Assembly (NCBI GenBank): GCA_016780605.1
Contig: JADHLS010000427.1
Location: 1-5,544, forward strand
Length of the DNA stretch: 5,544 bases
Direction of reading: 5' to 3'
Source of the DNA: Reyranella sp.
GTDB taxonomy: Bacteria > Pseudomonadota > Alphaproteobacteria > Reyranellales > Reyranellaceae
The notes below the pieces were generated by a model. The model made no database searches. It saw only the letters and a program-made list of their open reading frames with translations, and was not told the DNA's origin. Made by a program: the position numbers and the translations under genes. Of this stretch, positions 4,843-5,544 are shown piece by piece (within the stretch, counting starts at the first letter, position 1; each line of letters starts with the position of its first letter).

Positions 4843-5544
4843 ATGATTCGTCAGTTCGAACTCGTTGAGCGCGTGCAGTCTTACGATCCGGATGCGGACG
4901 AGGACATGCTGAACCGCGCCTATGTCTACGGCCTGAAGAAGCACGGCACCCAGCTGCGCGCCTCGGGCGACCCCTATTTCTCCCATCCCGTCGAGGTGGC
5001 CGGCATCTTGGCGGAGATGAAGCTCGACACCTCGTCGATCGTGACCGGGCTGCTGCACGACACCATCGAGGACACCGACGCCACCCGCGAGGAGATCGCG
5101 GGCCTGTTCGGCGAGAATGTCGCCCGTCTGGTCGACGGCGTTACCAAGCTCAGCCGGCTGGAAGTCCAGTCCGAGAGCACCAAGGAAGCCGAGAACCTGC
5201 GCAAGCTCGTTCTGGCGATGTCGTCCGACATCCGCGTCCTGCTGGTGAAGCTCGCCGACCGGCTGCACAACATGCGCACGCTGCGTCATATCAAGGATCC
5301 GGCGCGGCGGCGGCGCATCGCGCTCGAGACCATGGACCTCTACGCGCCGCTCGCCTCGCGCATCGGCATGGAGAAGGTCAAGCGCGAGCTCGAGGAGCTG
5401 GCCTTCGCCGAGCTCAACCCCGATGGCCGCGCCTCGGTGCTGGCGCGCCAGGGCTACCTGCGCGAGCGCGGCGAGCGGCTGGTGCCCGAGATCGAGGGCG
5501 AGCCGATCAAGACCCTGAAGGAGGGCGGGCTCAAGGCGCAGGTC
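4843..5544 (+). CDS. rel: RelA/SpoT homologue (bifunctional ppGpp synthetase/hydrolase), 5' part
   Basis: The frame stays open to the right edge, giving 234 residues of a protein that is normally about 700-750. It makes and degrades (p)ppGpp, the stringent-response alarmone. The visible part is the N-terminal HD hydrolase domain. Its motifs are intact: RASGDPYFSHP (39-49, His48), the His72-Asp73 pair and the Glu76-Asp77 pair in LLHDTIED, and VKLADRLHNMRTL (135-147, Asp139, His142, Asn143). The complete HD and ED residues argue for working hydrolase activity, as in Rel/SpoT and not in E. coli RelA. The synthetase, TGS and ACT domains would lie outside the window. The start MIRQFELVERVQSYDP resembles the usual alphaproteobacterial N-terminus. 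The gene is separated from rpoZ by a 103-nt gap full of repeats. Confidence 0.95.
   Translation, partial: MIRQFELVERVQSYDPDADEDMLNRAYVYGLKKHGTQLRASGDPYFSHPVEVAGILAEMKLDTSSIVTGLLHDTIEDTDATREEIAGLFGENVARLVDGVTKLSRLEVQSESTKEAENLRKLVLAMSSDIRVLLVKLADRLHNMRTLRHIKDPARRRRIALETMDLYAPLASRIGMEKVKRELEELAFAELNPDGRASVLARQGYLRERGERLVPEIEGEPIKTLKEGGLKAQV

Noticed and set aside
1..5544. A new defence, secretion or biosynthetic system
   Set aside because: Every gene falls into a recognisable family of metabolism, repair, RNA processing or stringent response; the unusual content is in the non-coding repeats and gene junctions, not in a new gene system.

Overview
The window is high-GC chromosomal DNA from an alphaproteobacterium. 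The evidence is the divergent NYN-domain / folK / rpoZ / rel arrangement, an omega subunit with a long acidic tail, and a 111-bp nested palindrome of the kind that is abundant in genomes of Bradyrhizobium and related Hyphomicrobiales and Rhodospirillales. I cannot place the genus from sequence alone. Most of the window is ordinary core and accessory metabolism. I found no CRISPR array, transposase, rRNA, tRNA or obvious defence or secretion system.

Left part, + strand (1-2367): the 3' two thirds of an acyl-CoA synthetase gene runs in from outside. A cytoplasmic sulfite-oxidase-like molybdopterin oxidoreductase gene follows 13 nt later. Next comes a dispersed palindromic repeat (1757-1867), then a thiol glutathione peroxidase gene. 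Without the repeat, the last two genes would be only 24 nt apart, so the repeat appears to have entered a tight gene string.

Middle part, - strand (2369-3637): a LabA-like NYN-domain putative ribonuclease is followed 6 nt later by a family 5 uracil-DNA glycosylase with a four-cysteine Fe-S set. The two frames are the same and are separated by one stop codon. The glycosylase gene meets the peroxidase gene tail to tail with a 1-nt gap. Both stop codons lie in the loop of one perfect 10-bp inverted repeat that could terminate both transcripts.

Right part, + strand (3782-5544): folK (folate synthesis), rpoZ (RNA polymerase omega) and the 5' part of a RelA/SpoT homologue rel, cut by the right edge after its HD hydrolase domain. 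Omega forms part of a ppGpp-binding site on RNA polymerase in well-studied proteobacteria, and rel makes and breaks ppGpp, so the last two genes form a stringent-response pair. The rpoZ-rel gap (103 nt) is the most structured non-coding stretch in the window. It holds a direct repeat, an 8-bp hairpin, two copies of an octamer 20 bp apart, and a perfect 10-bp inverted repeat with TATAAT in its loop that ends one base before the rel ATG. It is the part most worth following up.
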